Assembly: GCF_000685395.1 (NCBI RefSeq)
Contig: NZ_AVSQ01000009.1
Coordinates: 62,001-126,000, forward strand
Origin: Candidatus Nitrosotenuis chungbukensis
Lineage (GTDB): Archaea > Thermoproteota > Nitrososphaeria > Nitrososphaerales > Nitrosopumilaceae
Reading direction: 5' to 3'
Length of the DNA stretch: 64,000 nt
The notes below the pieces were generated by a model. The model was not told the DNA's origin and ran no database searches. It was given only the letters and a program-made list of their open reading frames with translations. Of the stretch, positions 50,937 to 59,812 are shown one piece after another. Position 1 is the first letter of the stretch, and every line of letters begins with the position of its first letter. The position numbers and the translations under genes were made by a program.

Positions 50937-51636
50937 TGTTCTAGAAGTAAAAAACTTGAACAAAACTTATGGTGAGGGCGATACCAAGGTTCGTGCCTTA
51001 ACCGATGTTTCGTTTTCCATAAAGAAAGGAGAATTTGTATTGATTGTTGGAAGCTCAGGATCCGGCAAATCCACACTACTAAACATGATAGGACTGCTTG
51101 ATAAGCCGACAAGTGGGCAGGTATTGATCGATGGTACAAACACAATAACTCTTGGCGACAATCAAGTATCATCGTTTAGGAATTCAAAGCTCGGATTCAT
51201 ATTCCAATTTTCTAATCTTCTAACTGATCTTACAGTTTTAGAAAATGTCTTGCTACCGCGTAACATCCAACACTCAAACCAGAATGTGATGACTGAAGCT
51301 AAAAACTTGCTAAAGGCAGTAGGCCTTGAAAGCCAAATGAATAAACGCGCAAACAAAATTTCTGGAGGACAGGCTCAAAGAGCAGCAATAGCAAGAGGCC
51401 TGATAAATAATCCAGCTATAGTTTTGGCTGACGAGCCAACAGGAAACTTGGATTCTATTACCGCAGAAACCATTGTACAACTAATGAAGTCGATGGCAAA
51501 AAAACTCAACCAAACTTTCATTATTGTTACACACGACAGGCAACAGTTTGGCGAGGTGGATAGAGTTATTACAATTAGAGACGGCCGTGCATTTGAAGGC
51601 GAAGACTTGCCTCACGAAATGGAGATCAAGGTATGA
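50929..51636 (+). CDS. LolD/MacB-type ABC transporter ATP-binding protein
   Basis: About 236 residues of a complete ATPase: Walker A GSSGSGKST near residue 43, signature ISGGQAQRAAIARGL, Walker B ADEPTGNLD, H-loop VTHDRQ. The protein should begin near SSVLEVKNLNKTYGEG, but no ATG, GTG or TTG lies at that place. The only canonical upstream start in frame is TTG 50860, deep in the permease gene; CTG at 50929 gives the natural N-terminus and overlaps the permease stop, so a non-AUG coupled start is likely. Partner of the permease upstream and the exported protein downstream. Confidence 0.85.
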   Translation: MSSVLEVKNLNKTYGEGDTKVRALTDVSFSIKKGEFVLIVGSSGSGKSTLLNMIGLLDKPTSGQVLIDGTNTITLGDNQVSSFRNSKLGFIFQFSNLLTDLTVLENVLLPRNIQHSNQNVMTEAKNLLKAVGLESQMNKRANKISGGQAQRAAIARGLINNPAIVLADEPTGNLDSITAETIVQLMKSMAKKLNQTFIIVTHDRQQFGEVDRVITIRDGRAFEGEDLPHEMEIKV

Positions 51637-52937
51637 ATTATTCTAAATTACTTGTTTTATTCTCAGTACTCGTATTGGGCCAGTTTGTAGCCTTGAATGC
51701 GTTTGGCCAAGTCAGCTCAAACGAGTCTCCGTTCAAGCGAGAATTTGGAGCAGTGAAAATCCTTGACGCCTACTTTGGAACCCTAGAGCAAAAAATTGAG
51801 GTGGCTCCAGGCGACAAAAATGTTCCATTTACCGTAGTGTTTGCAAATGTAGGAACCCAGGATATCACTGGAATAAAGGGGCAATTACAGCTTCCTCAGG
51901 GATTTAGCTCCGCAGATGGAAAGGACGCACTTATTGTGGCAGATAGTGACAGTGAATCACAGGCAGGAGATAATTTCTCTTTGACATTTTTCGTTAATCT
52001 TGATTCACATATTCTAATCCAGCAATATCCAGGAACAGTAAAAGTTGACTATTCAAGACTTCGTGAATCCGGTCAAAGAAACGAATTTTTTGATTTCAAG
52101 TTCAAAGTAACCGGAGATAGTACTCTAAATCTAAAGGCAGTTGATCCGTTTCTAACTTCTATCAAAAATAACAAAGCTACCATAGAGATATCAAATTCTG
52201 GAACGGCACCAATATCTAATGTAAAAATTATTCTAGGAAATACGCAAAATACCATATCTTCAACCCAAGTGTCGCTCACCAATGTTGAAAATGTAGTTTT
52301 TGATCAAAATAGCTGGGATGTTGGAACAATTGAGCCAAAATCATCAAAATACATTTCATTTCAGGTGTATATCCCAGAAAACATACACACCGAAACACTG
52401 CACACTCCGATGGAAATAACTTACTTTAATGCCCACGGAGACAAGGTTGAGACAACACAAAACGTAGATTTTTACATTAATGGACTAATCGATCTAAGGA
52501 TTTACGATGTAAATGTGATCGATCTCTCGGGAAAACAAACTGTAATAGGTGAAATCATCAACGAAGGAAACACTAATGCCTTGTTTGGATTTGTAACCTT
52601 GGAACCACTGGGTGATTCCAACATCAAAAAAACAACACAATTCATAGATGAAATCGAAACTGATTCGCCAGTACCGTTTAACATCCCAGTAGAGTTTGAC
52701 GGAGAGCCGAAGTTTGGCAAACATGATATCAAAATCACACTGCGATACAAGGACGACTCGCGAATAGAGCATTTGTTTGATTATGACACCGCTGTATTTC
52801 TAAAAGATACAACAGTAATCCCAGAACCTACAATATCTGATTACATGCCAGGTATGATTGGCTTGGTAATTGCAGCAATTGTAGGCGTGATTATTTTCAA
52901 AAAAATTAGGAAAAAGAAAGAGCTAGTTACAAGCTAA
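51633..52937 (+). CDS. Exported beta-domain protein of the ABC operon
   Basis: 434 residues; ATG overlaps the ATPase stop (ATGA). Signal peptide at 1-24 (LLVLFSVLVLGQFVALNAFG). Repeating beta domains (NVPFTVVFANVGTQDITGIKGQL, KATIEISNSGTAPISNVKIILGN, VIGEIINEGNTNALFGFVTLEPL) of the CARDB/NEW3-like surface type follow, with a C-terminal membrane anchor (MPGMIGLVIAAIVGVIIFKKI). Probably faces the outside and works with the permease, perhaps as a receptor or accessory of the exporter. Tight coupling suggests an obligate partner. Confidence 0.82.
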   Translation: MNYSKLLVLFSVLVLGQFVALNAFGQVSSNESPFKREFGAVKILDAYFGTLEQKIEVAPGDKNVPFTVVFANVGTQDITGIKGQLQLPQGFSSADGKDALIVADSDSESQAGDNFSLTFFVNLDSHILIQQYPGTVKVDYSRLRESGQRNEFFDFKFKVTGDSTLNLKAVDPFLTSIKNNKATIEISNSGTAPISNVKIILGNTQNTISSTQVSLTNVENVVFDQNSWDVGTIEPKSSKYISFQVYIPENIHTETLHTPMEITYFNAHGDKVETTQNVDFYINGLIDLRIYDVNVIDLSGKQTVIGEIINEGNTNALFGFVTLEPLGDSNIKKTTQFIDEIETDSPVPFNIPVEFDGEPKFGKHDIKITLRYKDDSRIEHLFDYDTAVFLKDTTVIPEPTISDYMPGMIGLVIAAIVGVIIFKKIRKKKELVTS

Positions 52938-52977
52938 AACACACTAGAATTATAAGCAATTAGCAGCATTGCGGATC

Positions 52978-53370
52978 ATGACTTGGGATGAAATCGAGGT
53001 CCCCAAAGAACTAAGGCCGTTCATGCTTGAAAAAGCAGAAGAAACCCTACTTGGCCACAAAAACGGCTCAATCAAGCAGTATCGTTATGGAAATTTACAC
53101 ATAAGGGAATACAACGACAAGTATTTGGTTCACATGGACAAGATAGACCCGAGAAAAAACCCACTTGGACACCTGGCACTTGATGCGCCCGAAGTACTAG
53201 TCGGGCTTGCAAGTGGAGCATTCGGCGGGGCAAAGGTGGCGTCATACCTATACAAAAACAGCAAAAAAACAAAAAAAGATATGCAAGTTTCTGCAGCTGC
53301 GGGAGTGATATCATCTCTGGTAATAGGTTATGTTGGATACAAGCTTGCCAAAAAAATCAAAAACGAGTGA
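52978..53370 (+). CDS. Small conserved protein with two C-terminal membrane segments
   Basis: About 130 residues from ATG 52978 (MTWDEIEVPKELRPFMLEKA). The N-terminal half is soluble and charged; glycine-rich ALDAPEVLVGLASGAFGGAKVASYLY and VSAAAGVISSLVIGYVGYKLAKKI are hydrophobic and may insert into the membrane. Not recognised. It precedes the UbiB-like kinase with the stop of one and the open frame of the next only bases apart, so both are probably on one message. Confidence 0.6.
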   Translation: MTWDEIEVPKELRPFMLEKAEETLLGHKNGSIKQYRYGNLHIREYNDKYLVHMDKIDPRKNPLGHLALDAPEVLVGLASGAFGGAKVASYLYKNSKKTKKDMQVSAAAGVISSLVIGYVGYKLAKKIKNE

Positions 53371-53381
53371 GGTAATCAATC

Positions 53382-54932
53382 ATAACTGCTTTTAGAACAA
53401 TCAAGGTACTTGGCAAATTAATCCCAATAATCATTTCATTACGAAAGGACAGAAGGGAGTGGGTACGCCGAGAGGGAAAAAACATTGACAATGAAAAATT
53501 CCAGAAAAATGCAAGAAAAGTTCTTGATACCTTTGTGTCACTTGGACCAGTCTACATAAAACTTGGTCAGTGGCTGTCATCTAGGGCAGACATTTTGCCG
53601 CAGCCATACATGGAGGAGCTAGCAAAACTGCAAGATGATGTGCCGGCATCCTCGTTTGAACAGGTAAGACCAATTATTGAAAATGATCTGGGCCCACTTG
53701 ACAAAGTATTTTCCTCAATTAACAAGACGGCGATCTCTGGCGCGTCTCTTGGGCAGGTTTATCTTGCAAAAGTAGAACAAAAAAACGTCATAGTGAAGGT
53801 CAAGCGGCCAGGAATTGAAAAAATAATTGAACAGGACATCAGAATTCTAAAAAAAATACTGCCACTTGCAATGAAATTCGTAGATCCAAATCTTCGCTTT
53901 TCTGCACAATCAATGCTAAAACAGTTCATAGAGACGATACATGAGGAGCTTGACTACACCATAGAATCAAAAAACCTCAAGACCATCAAAAAAAATCTTA
54001 CTCGACACGACAACGTAATGATACCTGAGGTTTACGATGACTATTCCTCAAAAAACGTACTCACAATGGAATACATTCCCGGAATCAAAATCACAAACAT
54101 CGAGGACCTTGACAAAAAGGGAATTGACAGGCAAAAAATTGTAATTGACGTGCACAAGGTGTTCTTTACTATGCTCTTGCGCGATTCCATATTTCACGCA
54201 GATCCGCATCCTGGGAACATTTCGGTTGCAGATGACGGTTCTTTGATTTTGTATGATTTTGGAATGGTTGGAAGAATAGACAATGAAACCCGGTTGAGGC
54301 TGATTCGGTTGTACCTTGCCCTGGTGGAAAAAGACCCAGCAAGGACAGTAAACGCAATGAATGATCTCGGGATGCTGACTCCTGACTTTAACCGCTCAGT
54401 GATAGAGCAGGGAATAGACATGTCAATTCGCACAATGCATGGAAGAAAGCCAGACGAAATGGAAGTAAGAGCACTCATGGAACTTGCAAATAAAACAATG
54501 AGCCGTTTTCCATTCATGCTTCCAAAAAATCTTGCATTATATCTTAGGATGAGCTCAATTATTGAAGGAATCTACAAGACACACAAAGTAGATTTCAAGT
54601 TTGTAAAAGTGCTAAAAAATATCTTAGAGGAAGAGCATCTAATCAAGGATGCCTATATCGAGGAACTGAAATACTCATTTGTACGTTTTGCAAAATCAAT
54701 TGACGCGACAATTTCAATTGCTCCTGAGCTAAAGAAATTTTTGGAGGAAAACAGATCACTTCAGCTAAACACAAAACCGAAAAATAACACCCTGCTTTCC
54801 GGAAGCATACTTGCATCCTCAATGTTTATTGGATCTGCATTGGTATATTCGTCAAACCAAACATATGGATTGTTTGGAATGGTTGGAGCACTGATTGTTA
54901 TGGGGATATTTGCTGCGTTTAGAAAGCGATAA
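53382..54932 (+). CDS. ABC1/AarF/UbiB-family atypical kinase
   Basis: Up to 516 residues. The family motifs: KxGQ in VYIKLGQWLSSRADILP, the A-rich loop ISGASLGQVYLAK, lysine in VIVKVKRPG, HADPHPGNI and LYDFGMVG. Two C-terminal membrane segments (SGSILASSMFIGSALVYS, GLFGMVGALIVMGIFAAF). The first canonical start is GTG 53535, just before KxGQ, which would cut off the upstream helix (IISLRKDRREWVRREGKNID...) that reads on in frame to 53376. ATA 53382 or ATC 53379 is therefore the probable non-canonical start. It is thought to act in quinone or lipid metabolism. Confidence 0.85.
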   Translation: MTAFRTIKVLGKLIPIIISLRKDRREWVRREGKNIDNEKFQKNARKVLDTFVSLGPVYIKLGQWLSSRADILPQPYMEELAKLQDDVPASSFEQVRPIIENDLGPLDKVFSSINKTAISGASLGQVYLAKVEQKNVIVKVKRPGIEKIIEQDIRILKKILPLAMKFVDPNLRFSAQSMLKQFIETIHEELDYTIESKNLKTIKKNLTRHDNVMIPEVYDDYSSKNVLTMEYIPGIKITNIEDLDKKGIDRQKIVIDVHKVFFTMLLRDSIFHADPHPGNISVADDGSLILYDFGMVGRIDNETRLRLIRLYLALVEKDPARTVNAMNDLGMLTPDFNRSVIEQGIDMSIRTMHGRKPDEMEVRALMELANKTMSRFPFMLPKNLALYLRMSSIIEGIYKTHKVDFKFVKVLKNILEEEHLIKDAYIEELKYSFVRFAKSIDATISIAPELKKFLEENRSLQLNTKPKNNTLLSGSILASSMFIGSALVYSSNQTYGLFGMVGALIVMGIFAAFRKR

Positions 54933-55388
54933 TCATTCTATTGAAATCTGTTTTCCTTTTTGAGAGATTGGAATCCTGATTATCAACACGCCCTGGGAAA
55001 ATTTTGCAGAGCTAATTGCGTCTTCTCCCTCCTTAATGTGAGCCGGAAGCAGGATTTTTTTATCAATCATACTTGGTCGCTGCTTGCAAACCATGTTTTC
55101 TTTTTCGGGTTCGTGTTTCTCTGCCCTAATTGATAGTATATTCTTGTGTAATGTGATCTTGATGTCTTTTTTATCAAATCCAGGCAAATCAATTACTGCA
55201 ACAAGATGGCTGTCCTCCAGATACATGTCTATTGGGGGAAGCACTAACTCGTAAAATTCGCGCGACTTGTTACCTATCTCCCTCATCATTTCCCCTGCCA
55301 TGTATCGTACTATGCCCATTGTGCTTAATTTGTGTTTTTTAGTTATAAGTTTTGGTGGATTTACCAGATCATTTTCTAGTCTGGACAA
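54933..55388 (-). CDS. Second Hsp20/alpha-crystallin family protein
   Basis: 151 residues from TTG 55388, or about 128 from ATG 55319 (MGIVRYMAGEMMREIG). The alpha-crystallin domain begins at DMYLEDSHLVAVIDLPGFDKKDIKITLHKNILSIRAEK; the G-V-L motif (SQGVLIIRIPI) is near the end. It is a shorter, more divergent member than the Hsp20 at 15 kb. It is convergent with the UbiB-like gene and abuts its stop. No ATGTAAT-type element is seen before it. Confidence 0.85.
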   Translation of the reverse strand: MSRLENDLVNPPKLITKKHKLSTMGIVRYMAGEMMREIGNKSREFYELVLPPIDMYLEDSHLVAVIDLPGFDKKDIKITLHKNILSIRAEKHEPEKENMVCKQRPSMIDKKILLPAHIKEGEDAISSAKFSQGVLIIRIPISQKGKQISIE

Positions 55389-55435
55389 TATCCCAAATTC
55401 AATATACTAAAATGATTTGACAAAAATCAACTATT

Positions 55436-56800
55436 ATGAAAATAATTTATGCATTAGTTTCACTGTTAATTGTTTTTTCAAGTTTTGAAATTTTTGCCTT
55501 TGGGCAAAGTATGACCGAGGTTGACAATGACAAGTACATTTTTAGAATTTTTGTTGATCAAAAATATTATGATTCAGAAAAAGGATTCTATACCAAGATA
55601 TCAGTTCAACCAAGAGTAGATTACTCTAATTTGTATGACTTGTTAAAAAATGAGGAAAACGCGGTGGTGATTTACCCAATTTTTACCCAGAGTGCATATT
55701 CTGAAAATGGATTTTATGACTATTATCACAAATTATGTGATGAGCAATGTCTTGAAGTACCGATCCGGCAAATAGGAGATGGCAATTACAATTCATCTGA
55801 TATTTCATACCAAGTTCTGAAAATTCTTGGATATCCAGTCATAACAGATGTGGATGTAGATAGGGATCCAACAATACTTGACTCATACGACAAGGTAATA
55901 GTCCTGCACAACGAATATGTTACAAAAAAAGAATTCAATGCAATAACTAGTCATACAAATGTCATCTACTTGTATCCAAACGCACTATATGCCGAAGTAC
56001 AATATGACGAGAGTTCAAACAAGATCAAACTAATCCGAGGACACAATTATCCTGAACAAAGTATAACAAACGGATTTGATTGGGAGTCTGATAATTCATC
56101 ACAAGAATATGATACGGAGTGTTTCAGCTGGCAAATGTATGAAATAAAAAATGGTTTGATGCTTAACTGTTATCCGGAGCAAATAATTTTCAAGGATGCA
56201 TTTATCTTGATGGCAATAAAACACTCTGATGATCCATTCTGGTGGAATATTTCTCAAAAATACGGTACAATGATCCCAAGCGATGAGTACCAAAAACTCA
56301 AACCTGTTCTAGATAGCCTGAATACTAATATCCGAAATACAGAAAGCCAAAACATCCAAAACACAGAGAATCAGAACATTCCAAAAAATACGAGCGACGG
56401 CGGTTGCCTAATTGCAACCGCTACATATGGCTCAGAGCTAGCTCCCCAAATACAACAGCTCAGGGAATTAAGAGACGAACAATTGTTACGAACCGAATCT
56501 GGCTCTAATTTCATGTATGGATTCAACCAATTCTATTATTCGTTTTCGCCAACAATTGCAGATTGGGAAAGAGAGAGCCCAGTGTTCAAAGAATCTGTTA
56601 GGATTGCTATAACTCCAATGATCTACTCCATTTCAATGCTAAACTATGTAGACATGGACTCCGAAGCTAAAGTGTTAGGATATGGGATATCTTTGATTTT
56701 ACTAAACGTAGGAATGTATTTGGTAGCTCCTGCAGTCGTAATTTACAAAGTTAGGAAGTTTAAATTCAAAAGAACCCATCTTGGAGTTTTAAAAATATAA
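55436..56800 (+). CDS. Exported protein with C-terminal CFI-box-like anchor
   Basis: 454 residues. Signal peptide at 1-23 (ALVSLLIVFSSFEIFAFG). A mixed region with NAVVIYPIFTQSAYSENGFYDYYHK and TDVDVDRDPTILDSYDKVIVLHNEYVT follows. From residue ~325 GGCLIATATYGSELAPQIQQ, LRELRDEQLL, FNQFYYSFSPTIADWERESP and AITPMIYS match the CFI-box-CTERM type found at the end of archaeal surface proteins, with a last membrane segment (ISLILLNVGMYLVAPAVVIYK). Likely an anchored surface protein. The function of the main domain is unknown. Confidence 0.78.
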   Translation: MKIIYALVSLLIVFSSFEIFAFGQSMTEVDNDKYIFRIFVDQKYYDSEKGFYTKISVQPRVDYSNLYDLLKNEENAVVIYPIFTQSAYSENGFYDYYHKLCDEQCLEVPIRQIGDGNYNSSDISYQVLKILGYPVITDVDVDRDPTILDSYDKVIVLHNEYVTKKEFNAITSHTNVIYLYPNALYAEVQYDESSNKIKLIRGHNYPEQSITNGFDWESDNSSQEYDTECFSWQMYEIKNGLMLNCYPEQIIFKDAFILMAIKHSDDPFWWNISQKYGTMIPSDEYQKLKPVLDSLNTNIRNTESQNIQNTENQNIPKNTSDGGCLIATATYGSELAPQIQQLRELRDEQLLRTESGSNFMYGFNQFYYSFSPTIADWERESPVFKESVRIAITPMIYSISMLNYVDMDSEAKVLGYGISLILLNVGMYLVAPAVVIYKVRKFKFKRTHLGVLKI

Positions 56801-56890
56801 AAATTTCTAAAAATCATGCCTGTGACATATGGCTAATTCATCTATAGACCTTGATAGATTTTTAATTACTGGGATTTCATCTCATTACAA

Positions 56891-57475
56891 TTGATTATCG
56901 TAATTGAAGGAAGTGATCAGGCAGGGAAAAAAACACAGTCTGATCTTTTGGCAAAAGCACTAAAAGCAAGAAAGCTAAAGGTAAAAATCTTCAGCTTTCC
57001 TGACTACACCACCCCACTTGGAAAAGAAATTGACAATTTTTTGCATGGAAAGAGAAAGTTTTCCCCACAAGTAATCCACTGTCTTTTAGCTGCAAACAGA
57101 TGGGAAAAACTTCAAGAAATCAAAAAGGCACATTCTGAAAACTCGGTTCTAATCATGAACCGATACTATCAATCTAATCTTGTTTATGGTGCTGTGAATA
57201 AGCTTAATTTGAAATGGCTTCAAAACTTGGACGAAGGCCTTCCAAAATCTGACTTGGTTATAGTTCTCGATGTTTCCCAAAAAGAATCCTTTAATCGTAA
57301 AAAATCAAAACGGGACAAATTCGAAAAGGACAGAAAATTCCTAGACCAGATATCAAAAACCTACAGAAAGCTTGCAAAGAAGCTAGGTTGGAAACTAGTC
57401 GATGCTTCACGTCCAAAAGAAGAAGTACATCAATCCATAATGGAAATAATTGCAAAAAAGATTGTAAAACTATGA
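56891..57475 (+). CDS. tmk: Thymidylate kinase
   Basis: 194 residues from TTG. The P-loop reads EGSDQAGKKTQ (residues 5-15), the second lysine replacing the usual T/S before TQ, a variant compatible with the fold. The DRYY-like region is MNRYYQSNLVYG, and the LID-type basic stretch NRKKSKRDKFEKD near residue 137 covers the active site. It phosphorylates dTMP to dTDP. First gene of an operon with the HD hydrolase and pyrH; the stop overlaps the next ATG (ATGA). Confidence 0.9.
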   Translation: MIIVIEGSDQAGKKTQSDLLAKALKARKLKVKIFSFPDYTTPLGKEIDNFLHGKRKFSPQVIHCLLAANRWEKLQEIKKAHSENSVLIMNRYYQSNLVYGAVNKLNLKWLQNLDEGLPKSDLVIVLDVSQKESFNRKKSKRDKFEKDRKFLDQISKTYRKLAKKLGWKLVDASRPKEEVHQSIMEIIAKKIVKL

Positions 57476-58698
57476 AACCATTTCTTGATATCGTAGATCC
57501 AATTCACAACTTTATTCGAGTCTATGAAACAGAACTAAAGATAATAGATTCACCGATCTTTCAACGATTACGAAGAATACGGCAGCTCTCAGGGGCGCAC
57601 CTTACCTATCCAAGTGCTCAGCATTCCAGATTTGAACACTCACTTGGAGTAATGCACATTGCAGGCCAGGCAGCAAATGCGCTAAAAGAAAAAGGACTAC
57701 TAAACCCAGATCAAATACAAAACATCCGGCTTGCAGCATTACTCCATGATGTTGGACACGGGCCATTTTCGCATCTATTTGAAGAAGTGCTACAGGAAAA
57801 AAGAAAAATCTCGCATGAAGAAATGGGAAAAAAAATTATTTTAAAATCTGAGATTGGAGACATCTTGTCAAAATCTGGGTTTGATAAAAAATTCATAACA
57901 AAGCTTGCCTTTGGCGATACCAAATACAAATTTGTCAACGAAATCATCTCAGGCTCGCTTAGCGCAGATATGATGGATTACCTGCAGCGGGACGGGTATT
58001 TTACGGGAGCAGAGCATGCAAAAATAGATCACCAAAGAATCATCCAGTCCCTAGACGTATACAAGGGAAGACTCGCGCTTGACAGGTCTGCACTGTATTC
58101 ATTTGAATCCATGGTTCTATCTAGGTATCAAATGTTCAAGGCAGTCTACTTTCACAAAACTGTAAGGTCAGCAGAAGTAATGATGCTAGAATCAATCAGA
58201 CTTGCAGACAACCAGCTGAACTTTACCTCGCTAAATCTAGACGAATACGTCAAGATGACAGACGAGTTTGTCGTGGCGCAAATTCTTTCACTATCAACTT
58301 ACACAGACGAGCTAAAAAGGGCAAAACAGTTTGCAGAGGACTACCAAAACCGCAGACTGCTAAAATGCGTACACGAACAACTAACAAACAGAAAATTCAC
58401 CAAAACCCACGAAAACAAGATAAAACAAGATATTGCAAAAAGATCCAAAGTAAGCACAAACGAGATATTTGTAGACACCACTACAACTTCATCTCTGCCA
58501 CTCACACCGTCTAAGGAAAAATCAAAGTCAATCATACTTGTCACAGAAGGTACTACAAAGTCAATTAAGGAAATACCGTTTTCAAAAATACCCGTGGTTT
58601 CATCAATAGCGGGTTCCATGAACATTATACGAATTTACACCCCTGCGCGGTACAGAAAAAAAGTTGAAATTGCAGCAAAATTGATTCTTGGTGATTAG
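57472..58698 (+). CDS. HD-domain phosphohydrolase (SAMHD1/dGTPase-like)
   Basis: 408 residues from ATG 57472. Metal motif: H in HSRFEHSLGVMHIA, HD in LLHDVGHGPFSHLFEE, and a later D in SADMMDYLQRD, as in dNTP triphosphohydrolases of the SAMHD1/YwfO group. The opening FLDIVDPIHNFIRVYETELKIIDSPIFQRLRRIRQL is typical. Located between tmk and pyrH with overlap or zero gaps, so it likely sets nucleotide pools. Actual substrate not established. Confidence 0.9.
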   Translation: MKPFLDIVDPIHNFIRVYETELKIIDSPIFQRLRRIRQLSGAHLTYPSAQHSRFEHSLGVMHIAGQAANALKEKGLLNPDQIQNIRLAALLHDVGHGPFSHLFEEVLQEKRKISHEEMGKKIILKSEIGDILSKSGFDKKFITKLAFGDTKYKFVNEIISGSLSADMMDYLQRDGYFTGAEHAKIDHQRIIQSLDVYKGRLALDRSALYSFESMVLSRYQMFKAVYFHKTVRSAEVMMLESIRLADNQLNFTSLNLDEYVKMTDEFVVAQILSLSTYTDELKRAKQFAEDYQNRRLLKCVHEQLTNRKFTKTHENKIKQDIAKRSKVSTNEIFVDTTTTSSLPLTPSKEKSKSIILVTEGTTKSIKEIPFSKIPVVSSIAGSMNIIRIYTPARYRKKVEIAAKLILGD

Positions 58699-59379
58699 AT
58701 GGCAAAAAGAAGAGTTGTAATCAAGCTTTCCGGGCGAATCTTTGGAATAGAAAACAACGAAAAGTTGCTCAAGGATTATGCGACATTCCTTGTAAAAATT
58801 AGCAAAATTTGCCAGCCAATAATAATAGCAGGCGGAGGTAAAATTGCACGACACTACATCTCACATGCCCGCTCTTCTGGCGCAGACGAATCAACCCTTG
58901 ATGAGCTGGGAATTGAGGTCTCTAGGCTTAACGCAAAGCTCCTAATCTACGCACTAAAGGACAAGGCCTATCCGCACCCGCCAACCACACTTGCCGAGAC
59001 AAGGCACGCAGTAGACAGCGGACTAATTGTCGTGGCAGGAGGACTGCATCCAGGACAAAGCACAAACGGAACCGCTGCTCTGATTGCCGAAAAGGTACAG
59101 GCATCAGAATTTCTAAACGCAACAGACGTGGATGGAATCTATGATTCGGACCCGAACAAAAATCCCAAGGCAAAAAAGTTCAAGAGAATCGAACTAAGGA
59201 ATCTTCGCAATATTTTGGTGCATGAGGATTCCCATGCAGGCGGCTATGACCTGATGGATATAGTTGCACTCAAAGTAATTGAGCGCTCTAAAATCAAGAC
59301 GCGCGTACTAAAGGCAGACATTTCTATTCTGGAAAAGGCGATCAAAGGCTCGCCGGTAGGAACCGAAATCATAATTTAA
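58699..59379 (+). CDS. pyrH: UMP kinase (archaeal PyrH)
   Basis: 226 residues of the amino-acid-kinase fold. [11 protein letters not shown] at 6-16, [11 protein letters not shown] near 46, [22 protein letters not shown] near 141 and [18 protein letters not shown] near 178 match archaeal UMP kinases, which convert UMP to UDP. Isopentenyl phosphate kinase is the nearest alternative, but the [13 protein letters not shown] motif and length favour PyrH. It begins one base after the HD hydrolase stop. Confidence 0.92.
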   Translation: MAKRRVVIKLSGRIFGIENNEKLLKDYATFLVKISKICQPIIIAGGGKIARHYISHARSSGADESTLDELGIEVSRLNAKLLIYALKDKAYPHPPTTLAETRHAVDSGLIVVAGGLHPGQSTNGTAALIAEKVQASEFLNATDVDGIYDSDPNKNPKAKKFKRIELRNLRNILVHEDSHAGGYDLMDIVALKVIERSKIKTRVLKADISILEKAIKGSPVGTEIII

Positions 59380-59382
59380 AAA

Positions 59383-59739
59383 TCACTTTAGCTCGTTTTG
59401 CACAGTTGGATATTGCTCTGTCCAAATTTCCACTTTCTCACCCGCGTACTCTTCTATTCCAGATTCTTTTGCTTTTTTGAAAATTTCCATTGCGGCATCT
59501 TTCTCAAGTGCCTTTGACTGTGCCTTTGTATATCCTTCCGCATCAACCAGTATGGTAACGTATCCATCGGCCGTATGAATCACCGCAACAAGGTTTTCTT
59601 CCCCGATTGGAATAAACTGGCCGTCCTTCTTTTTTGTAGTCAGCGTCAACATTGCAAACCCGCCAAGCTTGAATAGAAGCATTTGGGATTTGCTTGATCG
59701 CTCCTTCCCAATTCTGACTGCCTGAAAATACTGCAACAA
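59383..59739 (-). CDS. Small conserved hypothetical protein
   Basis: 118 residues at most (start 59739; ATG 59682 or 59652 possible). A strand-rich domain (MLTLTTKKKDGQFIPIGEENLVAVIHTADGYVTILVDAEG) is followed by a helix (KALEKDAAMEIFKKAKESGI). It may be a small PilZ- or barrel-like fold; not recognised. It converges with pyrH, three bases apart. No signal peptide. Confidence 0.6.
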   Translation of the reverse strand: MLQYFQAVRIGKERSSKSQMLLFKLGGFAMLTLTTKKKDGQFIPIGEENLVAVIHTADGYVTILVDAEGYTKAQSKALEKDAAMEIFKKAKESGIEEYAGEKVEIWTEQYPTVQNELK

Positions 59740-59812
59740 TGTTTACAAAAAAATTATTCCTATAAGCATTTCATCTTAACGTTTAGATAGACAAAAACAA
59801 CGAAAATTATCG

